A DNA stretch of 64,000 bases. Origin: Otis tarda. Taxonomy: Eukaryota; Chordata; Aves; Otidiformes; Otididae. The DNA lies in assembly GCA_026413225.1 (NCBI GenBank), contig CM048553.1:101166690-101230689 (forward strand), in the 5' to 3' direction. The position numbers were made by a program, and so were the translations under genes. A model generated the notes under the pieces. It was given only the letters and a program-made list of their open reading frames with translations, had not been told where the DNA came from and did not search any database. Shown one piece after another: positions 24,423-36,300 of the stretch; the stretch's first letter is position 1; each line of letters starts with the position of its first letter.

Positions 24423-25774
24423 TCATGCCTCTTGTACGTCATTATCATCTCTCTGGCCCTTAATTACTTGTGAGCCACTCTCTGTATAAATGACCATGCT
24501 TGTTAACTGTTCTTCTGCTCTACCAGGGGATACAGGTTCTGCTTTTATAGCAGTACCAGCCTCCAAAATCTCTGGAGATGCAGCTGTCTCTATCACAGCA
24601 TGCGAGTACACACCAGGCTCATCCTGCATGTCTGGTGGCAATTCTGTGACGATGTAGTGCGTTGCACCTTCAGAGAAGTCGCCATCAGAACCCTGAACCA
24701 TGGCTTGAGCTATTTCTTCTGTGACAATAATCTGTGATATTTCCCCATTCGACTCAACTAAATCCATGTGTTCGCTTTGGACGCTGAGCGCGTGGCTACC
24801 AGCCTCCTGCATAATTATCTGGGAGCCTTCTCTAGCTACCATATGCACAGTCCCTTCCTCATTTACAATGACCTGAGTGACACCTTCTTTCATCAGCTGG
24901 TCAGCTGCAGCCGTATCGCATACAGCAAACTGCAATACTCCTTGGACCATTTTCTTGAAGGCAGCCTGAGCTCTCTCCTGAGATGCAATTATAGCCGATG
25001 GGTGCATGACCTGCGTCACTACTTCCATAGGTTCTGTATCTTCCTGAGTCTCTTGAACTTCATGGAACATTTTTATTTCTTGTCCCTCTGCATCACTGGG
25101 AATGCTGGGCATCTCCGGGTTTGGCATTTGCAAGAAATCTCTGTGACTAGACCTGCACCTGTCAAGGAGTCCAGGTTTGTTTTCCACCTCCCCTAGCTCT
25201 GTTACAGCACAAAGCAGGGCATCTAATGCCGAGGAGGAGTCTGGAGGATGGACTGTAGCTTCCGAAGCATCTAAAACTTCTTGTCGCATTATCTGTTGCA
25301 GCACAGCACTACTGGAGTCAGGAACTGTGTCTATTTGAACGGCCTCTTCCATATCAGTTCCAGTTTCTTCAACCACTACCACCTGTGTTGCACCATCTGC
25401 TAACTGCTCAGTAAGAATTTGCCCTGGAACCATGCTACTCACGTGCGAGCCGTTTTGATTTGTAGCTATGACTTGCCCATCTTCTGTAATATGGACAACT
25501 CTGGCCATCTGACCAGCCATTGCTAAGGTCTGAAGGGTAGCCGCTGCTGTTTCTTCCACAGAGGCATCAATTGCAAAGTCGCCATCGTATCCTTGAATAA
25601 TAATAACTTGCTGAACTTCTTCAGGTGACTGTGGCTGTCTTCTACTGCCTCGAAAGACCTTCTCTTTAACTGGAGAAGCCTCTCCCAGTGCTGCTGCAGT
25701 AAAAGGACTCGTAGTTTCCACAAAGGTTGCTCCTTGCCCCTTCAGTCGGCACTCATAGGACTTGGACACAATGC
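24423..25774 (-). CDS. ZNF407: ZNF407 last coding exon (C-terminal 449 residues)
   Basis: This is the terminal coding exon of a large C2H2 zinc-finger transcription factor, recognised as ZNF407 from the remembered character and order of its tail. ZNF407 is nuclear and has been linked to PPARG-target and SLC2A4 (GLUT4) transcription. A pyrimidine-rich stretch ending in AG at 25776-25775 gives a phase-1 acceptor, so the open frame upstream of it, including its ATG at 25814, is intronic. The stop is TGA at 24425-24423. The 449 residues contain no zinc finger. They hold recurring glutamine-plus-beta-branched motifs (QQVIIIQG at 54-61, TQVVVVEE at 129-136, TQVIVNEE at 299-306, SQIIVTEE at 346-353), two DGDF motifs (63-66, 363-366), many Asp/Glu, and IKAEPVSP at 409-416. 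The length fits the human last exon as I remember it. The fingers must lie in upstream exons outside the window. The frame is intact. The main uncertainty is the gene name, which rests on recall without an alignment. Confidence 0.85.
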
Positions 25775-25790
25775 CTACAAGATAAAATAT
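25775..25790 (-). other. ZNF407: 3' splice site of the ZNF407 last intron
   Basis: Read on the minus strand, a T-rich run (TATTTTATCTTGTAG) ends in AG at 25776-25775, directly before the first exonic bases GC. The codon is split after its first base (phase 1). This choice fits the point where the conserved-looking protein begins (IVSKSYECR). The residues in front of it (MRRYHTNSIFYL) look like random translation. Confidence 0.8.
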
Positions 25791-25849
25791 GCTGTTAGTG
25801 TGGTATCGTCGCAAGTATCAGTTCATTACTTTAACAAATTGTAACTTAA

Positions 25850-27345
25850 ATGGAAAAAAATTCCTTGACAATTTTTAGATTTCACTGGCAGAAAACACAG
25901 ACAAAATGAGCAAGAGAACAAAAACAATTTGCATGTTTTCCAAATAACATATTTACAGGTTGAAATAATTGCTGAGTGCAACAATTCTGCAGCTATTAAC
26001 AATTCAAATGTGTTTTTAAAAATACACTGTATAAAGAAGCCCAGATAAATACAGTATACAGTTAAAAGCCATTAACACATCTTTTATTGAAGATCCTATC
26101 AGTGACATTTCAGTACTTCAGTAATGAATTTTAGGATCGTATATTACGCTAAATATATCTGGGTGTGAAAAACTTCTTAATACTCTCCTTCTGATAGTGA
26201 TGTAACTGCCATGCTGTCATTCTGGTGCCATTGTCTTCCCCTTTACTTCCCACCTAGCATCTTCTCCAGCACACCTGACTGACTCGGTCGCTAGCCTAGT
26301 TACCTGGAGAAAACACTTGGCAATTTTCTTACCCTGAGCAGGGTATTCTAGAAAATACAATCCAGAGAAACCTCAATTACACTTCTTAATTATTTCTACA
26401 TGAAATCAACTAGCAAAATATCTGTAACCTCCACATTTCAACCGCTTGCTCTGCCACTCAGCCTGGTTTTGGATCATTGAAGGTTTCCTTCTCAGTTCTC
26501 ATCTCTAACAACAAAGCTTCAGCCAAGCACGTGGAGCCCACAGCTGCACAACGTCAAGCCCACCATCCTCAAAGTATGGCCTCATGTTTGCCTTTGGCAC
26601 TTTTGGGAAGACATAACTGAGAGCACCCTGTGACCAGCTTTGTGGATGTCCACGTGTCCTGGTTCCAGCAGAGCAGCTCTAGCACTCACTGTCTCCCTGT
26701 GGCAGTGCCATCCTAAGGCATCACTGCAGCTCTTGCAGGTCTGGGAAGCCAGCTTTGGGCCACAACCAGTGCACACAGAGAGAAGCAGGGTCCTGGACAC
26801 TGAGGTCTAATGCCAGATGGGCCTTGGGAAGGCTGATGAAGCCCATGGTGCTGAGCCTACCCACAACCACGCACTTGTTTAAATTCACCTACACAAACTT
26901 AAATCACATCTCTGGAATAAGAGCTGTAGCATCTTATTGCTAACACACATGGACAGGCCATTGCTTGTTTGGGATAAAATAAGCAAGAAAAAAAAATTGA
27001 CTCTTGCAGTCAAATTTCAGGCTAGCACTGTACTTTCCAAGCCACCAAGGGAACAACATGCTCCGCTGAACTCAAGAGGCCAAGAAAATTATACTAAAGC
27101 TGGTCTAAGGGGGCTCTTTCACCCAAAGCATAGAGCTGCTAGGCCCTCATCCCACAGAGAACTAAACTGGGCTCTGAAAACCAGAGACTCAGTTTGGTTA
27201 AAGGCAAGTTCACACTTAGGAGCTGTGTTACTCTGAGACTGAGTACGTGGCATCTTGCAGCCTCTAGCAACACGATATGCTAAGGTGCGTATCAAGCTAA
27301 TATTCCAAGACAACACCAGTGCTTTAAAAGACTGAGCTCTTGCTG
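25850..27345. other. ZNF407 intron, no internal feature recognised
   Basis: AT-rich up to about 26450, then a more GC-balanced 26450-27250 portion. The open frames at 26582-26800 and 26937-27236 have no domain. Confidence 0.5.
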
Positions 27346-27385
27346 GCATGCATGCATGCATTCATCCATCCATCTATCTATCCAA

Positions 27386-27417
<32 letters not shown>
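27346..27417. repeat. Compound tetranucleotide microsatellite
   Basis: GCAT units pass into CATC and then (CTAT)n with about eight consecutive near-perfect copies at 27387-27415, followed by a T run. Likely polymorphic in length. Confidence 0.95.
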
Positions 27418-27901
27418 TTTTCTATTACAAAGCTTCTGGTGGAGAACTGTACTGAAAAGCACAAGAAGTAATTTTGTTAAGCTGAAAGGCTGCAAATCCC
27501 CTCCACAAGTCTAAACTGCTGTTATACAATTTTCTCCCCCTTAGTTTGCAAGGCAGGTTATCTTTGGAAAAGAAAATTATCAATTTAAGCCATTAGAGTG
27601 TTTCCAAGTGATGCTGCATGATAAATCTGGCACATGCAATTGAAGTGTATTTTGTCAAGCACAAGCTAGAAGGAAGCTTACTGTGGTACGACTGGTTCTT
27701 ATCCCCACTTTTCCTGTGCTCTCTGTAGGCACTGACATTCACAAGACCCCCCAAAGAGCAGAAAAATAGGAAGGGGAAATCAACATAAAATGACAATTAT
27801 CTTAGCTCCTCCACGTTTTATAATAGAGTAGAAGTAATTAATTCTCTCAGGAATCTTGCTTTGTTGACATGATAAAAGAGGAGCCTGGCAGTGATGTGGC
27901 A

Positions 27902-27983
27902 CAAAATCAAAATAACTCTACAAATCATGCATTTTCTACTGGATTTCAAAATCAAAATAACTCTGCAATCATAATTTTCACAC
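27902..27983. repeat. Degenerate 45-bp tandem duplication
   Basis: The 18-mer CAAAATCAAAATAACTCT occurs at 27902-27919 and again at 27947-27964, exactly 45 bases apart. The following bases (AATCATGCATTTTC versus AATCATAATTTTC) are also similar, pointing to an old two-copy tandem duplication. Confidence 0.75.
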
Positions 27984-27999
27984 GCACACAGCAAAATCA

Positions 28000-30050
28000 T
28001 GACATCTTTCCCCTAAGATCATGATAATTTATGTACGGGGCACAGCATCACTGCATTGAGGAGAAGCTCTGGCCTGGGGAAGGGAGAGAAAAAGGAAATT
28101 CACCCTGTTTTCATCTCCTCAAATAAATGCTGTGCCCGTGAATCTACGCAACCCCAGTCTTTACTGTGCAATTGAATGGGAAGTCTCCTGGGTGAAGAGC
28201 TATCCGGTGAATCCCTCGCAGCACTGATAATTATGCCGTTCTGGCTGCTTACTTAATCTATTTGAATCCAGAGGTGAGTTAAGCCACTTCCTGACCATTA
28301 AAGTAAACTACATGGGTAAATACTGCTGTCACTAAGGGGTGTGATGAAGCTTAACTACACCAACATCTTAACCTCAGCTCAGCGCAACCCCAGCTATTCC
28401 ATCACAGTTCATAAATGCGACTGCAGGTCCATCTTTTGATTCAGCAATTTAATAACTTCGAGTGCTGTCAGTACTGCTTTGAAAAATGGCTCCTATAAAA
28501 TGTAACAGCCTCAATCAGATTGTAAAAGATTCACCCACTGAAGATTCTTCCATTTCAACTATAATGAATTAATGTTGAGCTGTGTAGAAGTTCAAGTGTC
28601 ATTTAAACTAATGTGAATCTACTGTAACTTTAAATTTTAACTGGACTATGACCAAGAATTTACTGGGAACATCAGCTTCAATTTTACTGATTTTTCACGG
28701 TAAATATGAATTGCGGATTTTACTGGTTTTCTTTTGTTTTAACAGTGAAAAGCCAAGCAGGGAAGATACTTAGAAAACAACATATTTTGAGGCTTAGCTG
28801 CTCTTTCCACTTTGCAACAGTGCATTTCTATAATGGAGCACTGCTATCCAACACAGCATTTGTAGGAATTTTTATGTATTTAAGGAACATGTCACATTAT
28901 TGGACCGTATGTAGCAACAAATCACGTTGTCCTCCTAAATCCAGCCTGCCTCTCGCCCTCACTTAGAAGGGGTAAAGAGAAGGGGTAAGTGTCGGCTGAC
29001 ATGGCAAACATAAGCTGCAATACAAGCCCACATTAATATTAGGAAAAGTGGACTTGTTGCTGATTGCATGTCACTGCAAATTAAAAAGATACACAAATAG
29101 GCATTAAAATGACAAAATATAATGGTACGAGAGCTCATATTCAGACAATTTGTAAGGAGGTGTTTCATATCTAGGGGTGCAATGATCACAGAATTGGTTT
29201 CTTTCCAAGAAGTCTGTCATTTCAGCAGAGCCATTATTTATCAGTTGGAGCCCTGAGTGACTGTTAGTTTTTTGTTTGAAAATGTCAGGATTTTTTAGAC
29301 ATTAAATCCATATTCACAGGTTATTTTAATTCTCAGAGACCACAAACTCCCGAAATAGGGCTAAAAGAAATGCTTTGATGTTTAACGTGCTTCTGGGAAA
29401 CTACAAATAGGGCTCAGTACCTTTTCCCCTCTCTTTCACTCAATACCTGACTTTCTTTTGTGTGTCTGTTTTATTCTGTTGTTACTGTCATCATTTGTTC
29501 CCCACAGAATAAATACCTTATTCTTTTGTTAAGCTTACATTTAATTAAAATGTACAGGATTTGTGCAGTAAACTCGAATGAAACAAATAAAACAAGGGCC
29601 CCCTCTCTTGAAGGCATACGTTGTGAATGAAAAATGTCATTACAGACTAAAAAATTTTGCAGTAAACAGGGCCTACAGAGAGAAGTTTCCCCCGTAATGA
29701 CATCCATAAAATACACAAATGGCACTTTTAGTACCATCCTGAATATGGCATTTTCTGTGCTCTACACACAATCTAAATGGTTTGATCATAGAGCATAATA
29801 CTCCATTGGGTTTATAGAACAATCAATGTTCCATAAAATGATGTATTTATCCAATAGTAGGCTCAGCAGTTACTGGTGTATGACATTGTAGGACACTGGC
29901 TTTGTACTGTTCAGCAGCACACATGCTGGCTGTAAAACTTATCTAACACTACTTCAACAACTTCATCTCATCTGTGTCAAGTAATTTGTTGAAGCCTCAG
30001 CTTGGTTTAAAAAAACTTGTAATAAAAATTCATAGAATTTTCAGGAGAAG
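28000..30050. other. ZNF407 intron, no gene recognised
   Basis: AT-rich. The open frames at 28706-28966 (plus), 28959-29189 and 29471-29737 (minus) show no known domain and no good splice context tied to ZNF407. Confidence 0.5.
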
Positions 30051-30330
30051 GAAAGCCGATGACAATGGAAAGGTCACATTGTGGCGCCACTGGCGGGGTC
30101 GGGGGTCAGCCGCAGTTCTAAAACAGAAAGTAGATTTCATGCATCGCGTAGCAGATAAAGATGGCATTAAGGAGACTTGTCTCAGAAAGAAATGCGTAAT
30201 GCGTTAGGAAAGTCTGGGCTAATATTATATGTAAAGCGCCACTTTGCTCTCTGCCAGCAGCCTCTTTAGAATTCTACCCCTTCCCCAAAAGTTGCGGCGA
30301 GTGGCTGTGCACGGCGAGGCTAGGCTGAGG
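30051..30330. promoter_or_regulatory. CpG-retaining candidate conserved element in the intron
   Basis: About 14 CpG by hand count in 280 bases of near-average G+C, including GGCGCC at 30083-30088 and ATCGCG at 30143-30148. The flanks are AT-rich and CpG-poor. A 77-codon plus-strand frame (29974-30207) overlaps it but is not a recognisable protein. Confidence 0.4.
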
Positions 30331-33300
30331 ATATCCTTCACCAGGAGCACCTTTAGGACAAAGCAGTAAGTCATAAATGAAATAATCTATTACGACGACG
30401 GAAATGATCTGCATTTACACAGCAAGCTTAAACCAGCTATTTTTCCTTTTCTGCAAAAGTTCTAGACGGGCTGATTTATAGCACCCTATTCAGCAACACT
30501 TAATTTTTCATACTTTGGTGATTAGGTACTTTATTTATTGACATATATGAATATTTGGTATCTACTAAAAGATGATGAATATTAAATAATGCAAATGCAA
30601 ACAAACATCTTTTTCTTCAATTAAATACAACATTCAAGGAATTTAAAAGATAAGAGAAAAATCAGCTTATATTGGGCATCACTTGAATGAGCAACTGATT
30701 CTTTTATTTTAAACATTATTGTCTACATGGTAGTACAATATTTTGAGTGGTATGGTAAGTCCACCGTTCGAATTCATAAAGAAATAATTTAGGGCTTGAT
30801 CGAGCTCCAAGTTTCCGCTCTTTTTTCCTTCCTTTTTAAAATTATTTTTGCAATGATCTCTACTTTAATTAATTAAGTGCAGTCTAAGAACTGCGGCATA
30901 ATGTCATAACTTTGGGATTTCCTTGATTTTCAGAGGCCATAATAATAAGCCAGATTTTTCAGATCTCTGTTCCTTAACCATAGTAAAAACTATTCTTTCT
31001 CCTTTGTAAGCTTTTTATGTGCAAGCAATGCATGGGCCAGCATTTGCTAAACCAGCTAGTTAAGCTACTAAATACAAGGTTGTGAAGTCTTCTGCTGAAG
31101 GAAAGAAAATAGGATGGGTCAAACCAAGAAGTGCAATAAATCAGCAAGCAAAAATAGCTCTGTCAGAACTATTATGTCCACAAAGGCAGCAAATATTTGT
31201 GAAGCAGTATAAATAAGTATTCCTACAGGGGACTTAACCAGATCCCTAAAAAGCATAAAAAAAAAAATCCACCATTGACACAAAGTACGTAAATCTCAAG
31301 AGATACCAATGCAGCAAGGGATTTTTCCTTTCAGTATGTTATTATTGTAAAAATAAAATTAAACAAAACCAATTCCCAATTAGTGTTAATAGTTCACTTT
31401 TTACTTAAAAATCCAGTAACATCATGTTTCAATACTGAAACTCAAAACATCCTTGGTTTTTGGCTTCGTCCTTAACCACTCAATCATGTTTAGAAACTTC
31501 AAGGTCTTCTAAGAATTGCTTGAAGAAAGGATGACGTTTTAACCTCTCAGGTATCTTAAACAAAGCAGCAGATGTCCTTTTAGCCTCCTTAAAATGTAAA
31601 AGGAAATATTTTAGTAATTTTTTTCTTTTGAAAAACAGACTAAAATTTCCTGCTTGTTATTTTTACCTCCCACACCTTAGAGGACTATGACAACAGCAAC
31701 AAAAAGAAACAAAAGAAAAAACAATCACCAAAAATACATAGCTGAGCCATTCAGTTAGGGTGTTCAGGCAGTTTGTTCGGTTTGGTTTAGTTTCCCTCCA
31801 GTGCACAATTAACCTTTGGGGAAAGGCTTTCCCTGTGAAAAATTTCAGTTTCTTTTTTCCTGCACTCAAGGTCAAAAATGAACACTATTGAGCCCAGTGT
31901 TACAGAAGCTATGCAAATGAAAAATACAGATACCAAAACTCCCACTGATCATGGCAAACGTGTACAGTGTTAATGGGCAGATTTTACAACTGCCTAACCA
32001 GCACAGTAACTGGTTTTCTTGTAGACCACTTTTCCTCTTTATCTCCTTGCCACCATAGGCAGGCTTGTCTTCTCAACTCCGATGTATGAGCAAAAACCTC
32101 ACTGTGGCACATACAGCAGTCACCTATAGGGGTAAGCAGCATTAGGAATGTATTTGGAGTACTTTCACTAGCTCTTCCAGTGCAATTTAGAAGCTGGAGA
32201 TGAGGACAGCCAGTCGGGCCATTTCTTGACAATCCAGCTTCAAAGGCTACTCTGGCTCTCAGCTTGGGAAGAACTGACATTGATGTTACACGGATGCACT
32301 TTGGCTGTTTTAACCCCTGCAGTGCAACTGGAAAGTGCATTTTTAGCACTTCTAAATCCAAATCCCAATTTCAAGAGGCACTGGTCATGCTTCGTCAAAC
32401 CAGAGAATTCTGTTTCCTAGGCAGACAGAACACATAAGGTAATATCAAAAATAATATGAATGCTAATACGAGAAAATCAGGGAAAAAAAACCCCACGAGC
32501 TCTGCTTGTAAGGAAAATGATCTGGATTTCTGAAATAGGCCTAGTCCCAGAAAGTAACTGTTTTGTCAAAAAAAGCAAAAAACCCCGTTTGTCATTATTA
32601 TCTCAGCACGAGTTTTTGTTTTTCAAGAATATATACATTTAGATCCTGGTCGTATAAACATTTATTTATCAAGAGTACTGCTTACTGCCATAGTTAGCCT
32701 CGATAGTCTCAGAGGGACTAAACATGGTAGCTTGCATTATGCATTGTGTTTGCATAATCAGGCCCTTGGGATTAACAATTCTGAAAGTGGCTAGCCTTCC
32801 CTAACGTCTGATGTACATATACGCACTAAAGAGAACAGACACTTGTAAGGGATACCTAAAATAAAACACCACGTTATTACATGATCAAGCAGAAATTATA
32901 TTCTTCTGCATACCTATCAAATACGCGTATTGTGATTTCCTGCGTTTATTAATTCTGATTTACGCACCCATTCAGTAAAAAGCAGCACCTGTTCTTTGCT
33001 CCAGGGCACGTCTCAACCCCTTTGAAAAGCACAGCAGTTTTTAGGGGGAATGCTTGGGAATAACTAGAAATAGTAAGTTTCCCTAGTTCTTTTTGTTACT
33101 TAAGATAGCAGCAACTACCCTTTCCAATGTGATAGTCATATCTGTATTTCAGTTATAAATTCAACTGTGTTACAGTGTATATTCATATCTTTCCAGCGTA
33201 AATGATGGGAAATAACCATTTGTCTTCATTGTAGACACTTTTGTATGTATAGTAGAAAACAAACCTCTATTCAATAACTACACAGAGGCACCATTAAAAT

Positions 33301-36300
33301 CAAATTTACAGTAAACAGAACCTGCAGCTGGGGTAAAACACTAACTGTTAGTATTTTAATTATCAGTGAAGCTTTCGGAGGTCTAACATCTGCTCATAGC
33401 CAAATGACAGCAGCTGCTTGTGTACACTTAAAACAATGTGAATTTCTTCTATAAATATTAAAATGAATTGTATGTTGTGTGTTCATTGTGGCTACATTTT
33501 TATTAAGCTGTTTAAGTATATAGGGTATTTTGAACCTCTTTCTTGTGGCAAATTCATAAAGGGCTGACCTCTTCAAAAGAATGAGAGGCGAAGACAGCAA
33601 AAATTTTTGAGTCTGTAAATTGAAAATGTTTAGAGACAGTACTAGAGGTCACCCTCTGCCAAGATGTTGCTAGCAAATGCTAACAAAACATCAGGGGTAA
33701 GTTCTGATAATTGTGCACTACAGTAACTTCAAGGACAGGACTTCTCAGCGTGCAAGTTGTCAGGAGTCTACGGGATGGGTTATATCAAAAGCTAATGCTC
33801 ATCTAATAAGTAAAGCAATCAATGCACTATCTTATCTGAAAAAAAATATCTATTTCAATATCCAAAGCATCATAAGAGACGAGTGTATTCTCTTTTGCAG
33901 ACTTCATCAAAATCATACTGGAATGAGCCCTGATTCACAGGATTACAAGTCATTAACTGTCAGGAAGAAGGAGCTATGCTGGGCCAGTATGAGATCAGTG
34001 AATTTTCCTAAAAAGGGTGAGCTTCATAACTTTAATTTTGTAGCTTTTCATCTGGACACTGACACACAGTTGATATTTTCCTTTTTGTCTCTCACCTGTA
34101 TAGGAAAGGAACCTGGAGGCGTGACACACATCTGGTCAAACAGCAGAGGCTGGCACAGTGAGGGGAAGAGCACATTTCCCCATTTCAGGGGAAATCAAAA
34201 GAAGAGGGCTTTATGGTTTTAACACGCACAGGTTTTCAGTGGAGAAAGAGCTATTTCTTTGCTTTTACAGCGTGAAATGTAAAGCCAGTGGCTAATAATA
34301 TTTACATATTTTTGCAATAGATCTACAGCTGGATAGGAGCACTACAACCACTTAGTCTGAAAGCTGTAGGTCATGCTTACATGAAAAATCAACTGATTAG
34401 AGGTTTCAGCCTTACATATGTAACCACAACATAGGACCAACCACCAGTACAGCTGTCCCCAAACCGGTACACGGCATGAGACAAAGGTGAATGAATGGTG
34501 AATCTGGTTCTTGAGCTGCTGACATAAGATTTCCCACTTCAAAAGTCAGTCTCAGTGCAAGGGATCCAACTGCTCCTGACAAGGAGGGAACAGGGCTGGT
34601 TATAGGTGATCCACTTAAAACGCAGAGGCCTTCCCCTCTGCTGGCCCCTCAGACCTCCCTGGGCCCTGAGAGCATCGAGGCTTATCACGCCTAAAATGAC
34701 GATCATTGGAAAAGATGGTGATTTTTCAGCTTGGCAGTAATGCTAGGATTACTTAGGAAGCGTGAAGCAAGGTACATGCTGGTTCTGGGAGGTGGGATGG
34801 GAAGTAGAGGCTGGAGAGATGGGTAACTCTTTTATATCACTTTCAAGGGTCAAGTTTGTGACAAAGTCTTCTTTTCATGATTCACCTCTGGTGAAGGATG
34901 GAAGCAGCATGTTTCCAGCGTATCTTCAAATGAAGAGCTGTTCATATAATTGACCCTTCCTCTGGCAGAAATCTATTTCCAGTGCTACTGATACAGTAGT
35001 GCTTAAATGAGCTGTCTTCCACTTCCAGTCTTAGAAGGCACGGGGCTGTACGTAGATAAAACAAGACAGAAGGCACTAAAGGTGGTGCTTTCGGAGCCGT
35101 GGCTAAGCAGTACTGATGCAGGAATTGCTCAGATGGTGTTTGTGCTGTGGCTGCACGGGAAGTGCCAAGTGAATGCTTGCATTGCAGCTCTGCCTACGTG
35201 CTCGGAAGTTCCTTACTCGAGTTGCTCCGCTCAGCTGCGAAGTTGTGCTTTCAAGATCTGAGTAATTTTCATACTACTCTGTTGACAAAATGACCTAAAT
35301 TCTTGGTTAGCTAGAGGTAGAAATCAACAGTTTTTAGAAGGCATACGGAGCTAATACTAAATTGGGAGGAAGTGTTAACATCACTTCAAAGAAAAACAGG
35401 ATGTAACATAAGTAAATACAGAAATAACAATGCAAGACGCAACTTGTGCTACTGCATACTAGCACTTGTGGAGAAAGTAAATATGCAAAAATGACATTCA
35501 GTGAGAGAGAAGACCCTCGAGAACTGTAATGCTGAAGAAATTTAAAGAATGACAGTGTTCATCAAATTACACGTGAGTTTATGAAAATGTAAAACAGGAA
35601 AAGAAAACAGGCCAAAGCAATTTTTAATTGCACATTCAAAGGCACGTCTGTTGCACATTGTTCCGGTACAGACACAACTGAATTATGTCTTGACCTCGCT
35701 AGGGGAGACATCTTGACTAAGGAATATTCAGAATAGTGAAACAAGAATGATTAGAAGGCTGACTTGCATGGAAATACTGAAGGTTTAAGTGTACATATTC
35801 TGGCTACAAGTTCTGCAAATGCTGAAGAGGTAGGAAAATTCTTGTCCCTTTTGGATCAGCATAATCTGATTTTGATGAAACACTAGAACATTCATGCCAT
35901 ACTGCGGGAAGATGTTTGGAGACGGTGAGCAATGGAAAGCCAATTCAGCTACCTCGTTCACTTCCAGGTGCCAGGATGATGAAGCTCCCAGATGGAATAA
36001 ATTGACTGCAGAGTAGTCAGAACATGATTTAACTGGATTCATCACCATTTGGACTGTGAATTCATACAATTTCCAACCAGGTCAGTGAAACATAGCACAC
36101 GATTCTGCAGCAACTACTTAGTTAACTTTTGTAAACAACTCCATTCTGAACTAAAGTTCACCCAAGACCGTGGCGCCTTAAGTCTTAAAAAGCCAAAGAA
36201 TCTGCAATGACTGTCAATCAGATGAAGCATGAATCTCATTCAAATATGGACTAGTAAACAAACCCTGCCACTCTGTCAGGTCATTTTGTTAACTCTTCTT

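Noticed and set aside
24768-25196. A 142-codon plus-strand frame
   Set aside because: It is the antisense shadow of the ZNF407 exon.
25775-25814. The upstream ATG at 25814 as a start for the 463-codon frame
   Set aside because: A pyrimidine tract and AG lie between it and the conserved-looking protein, so the first 14 codons are intron.
33713-34222. A 169-codon plus-strand frame inside the intron
   Set aside because: No recognisable domain or zinc-finger spacing, opposite strand to ZNF407, and AT-rich composition; treated as chance.
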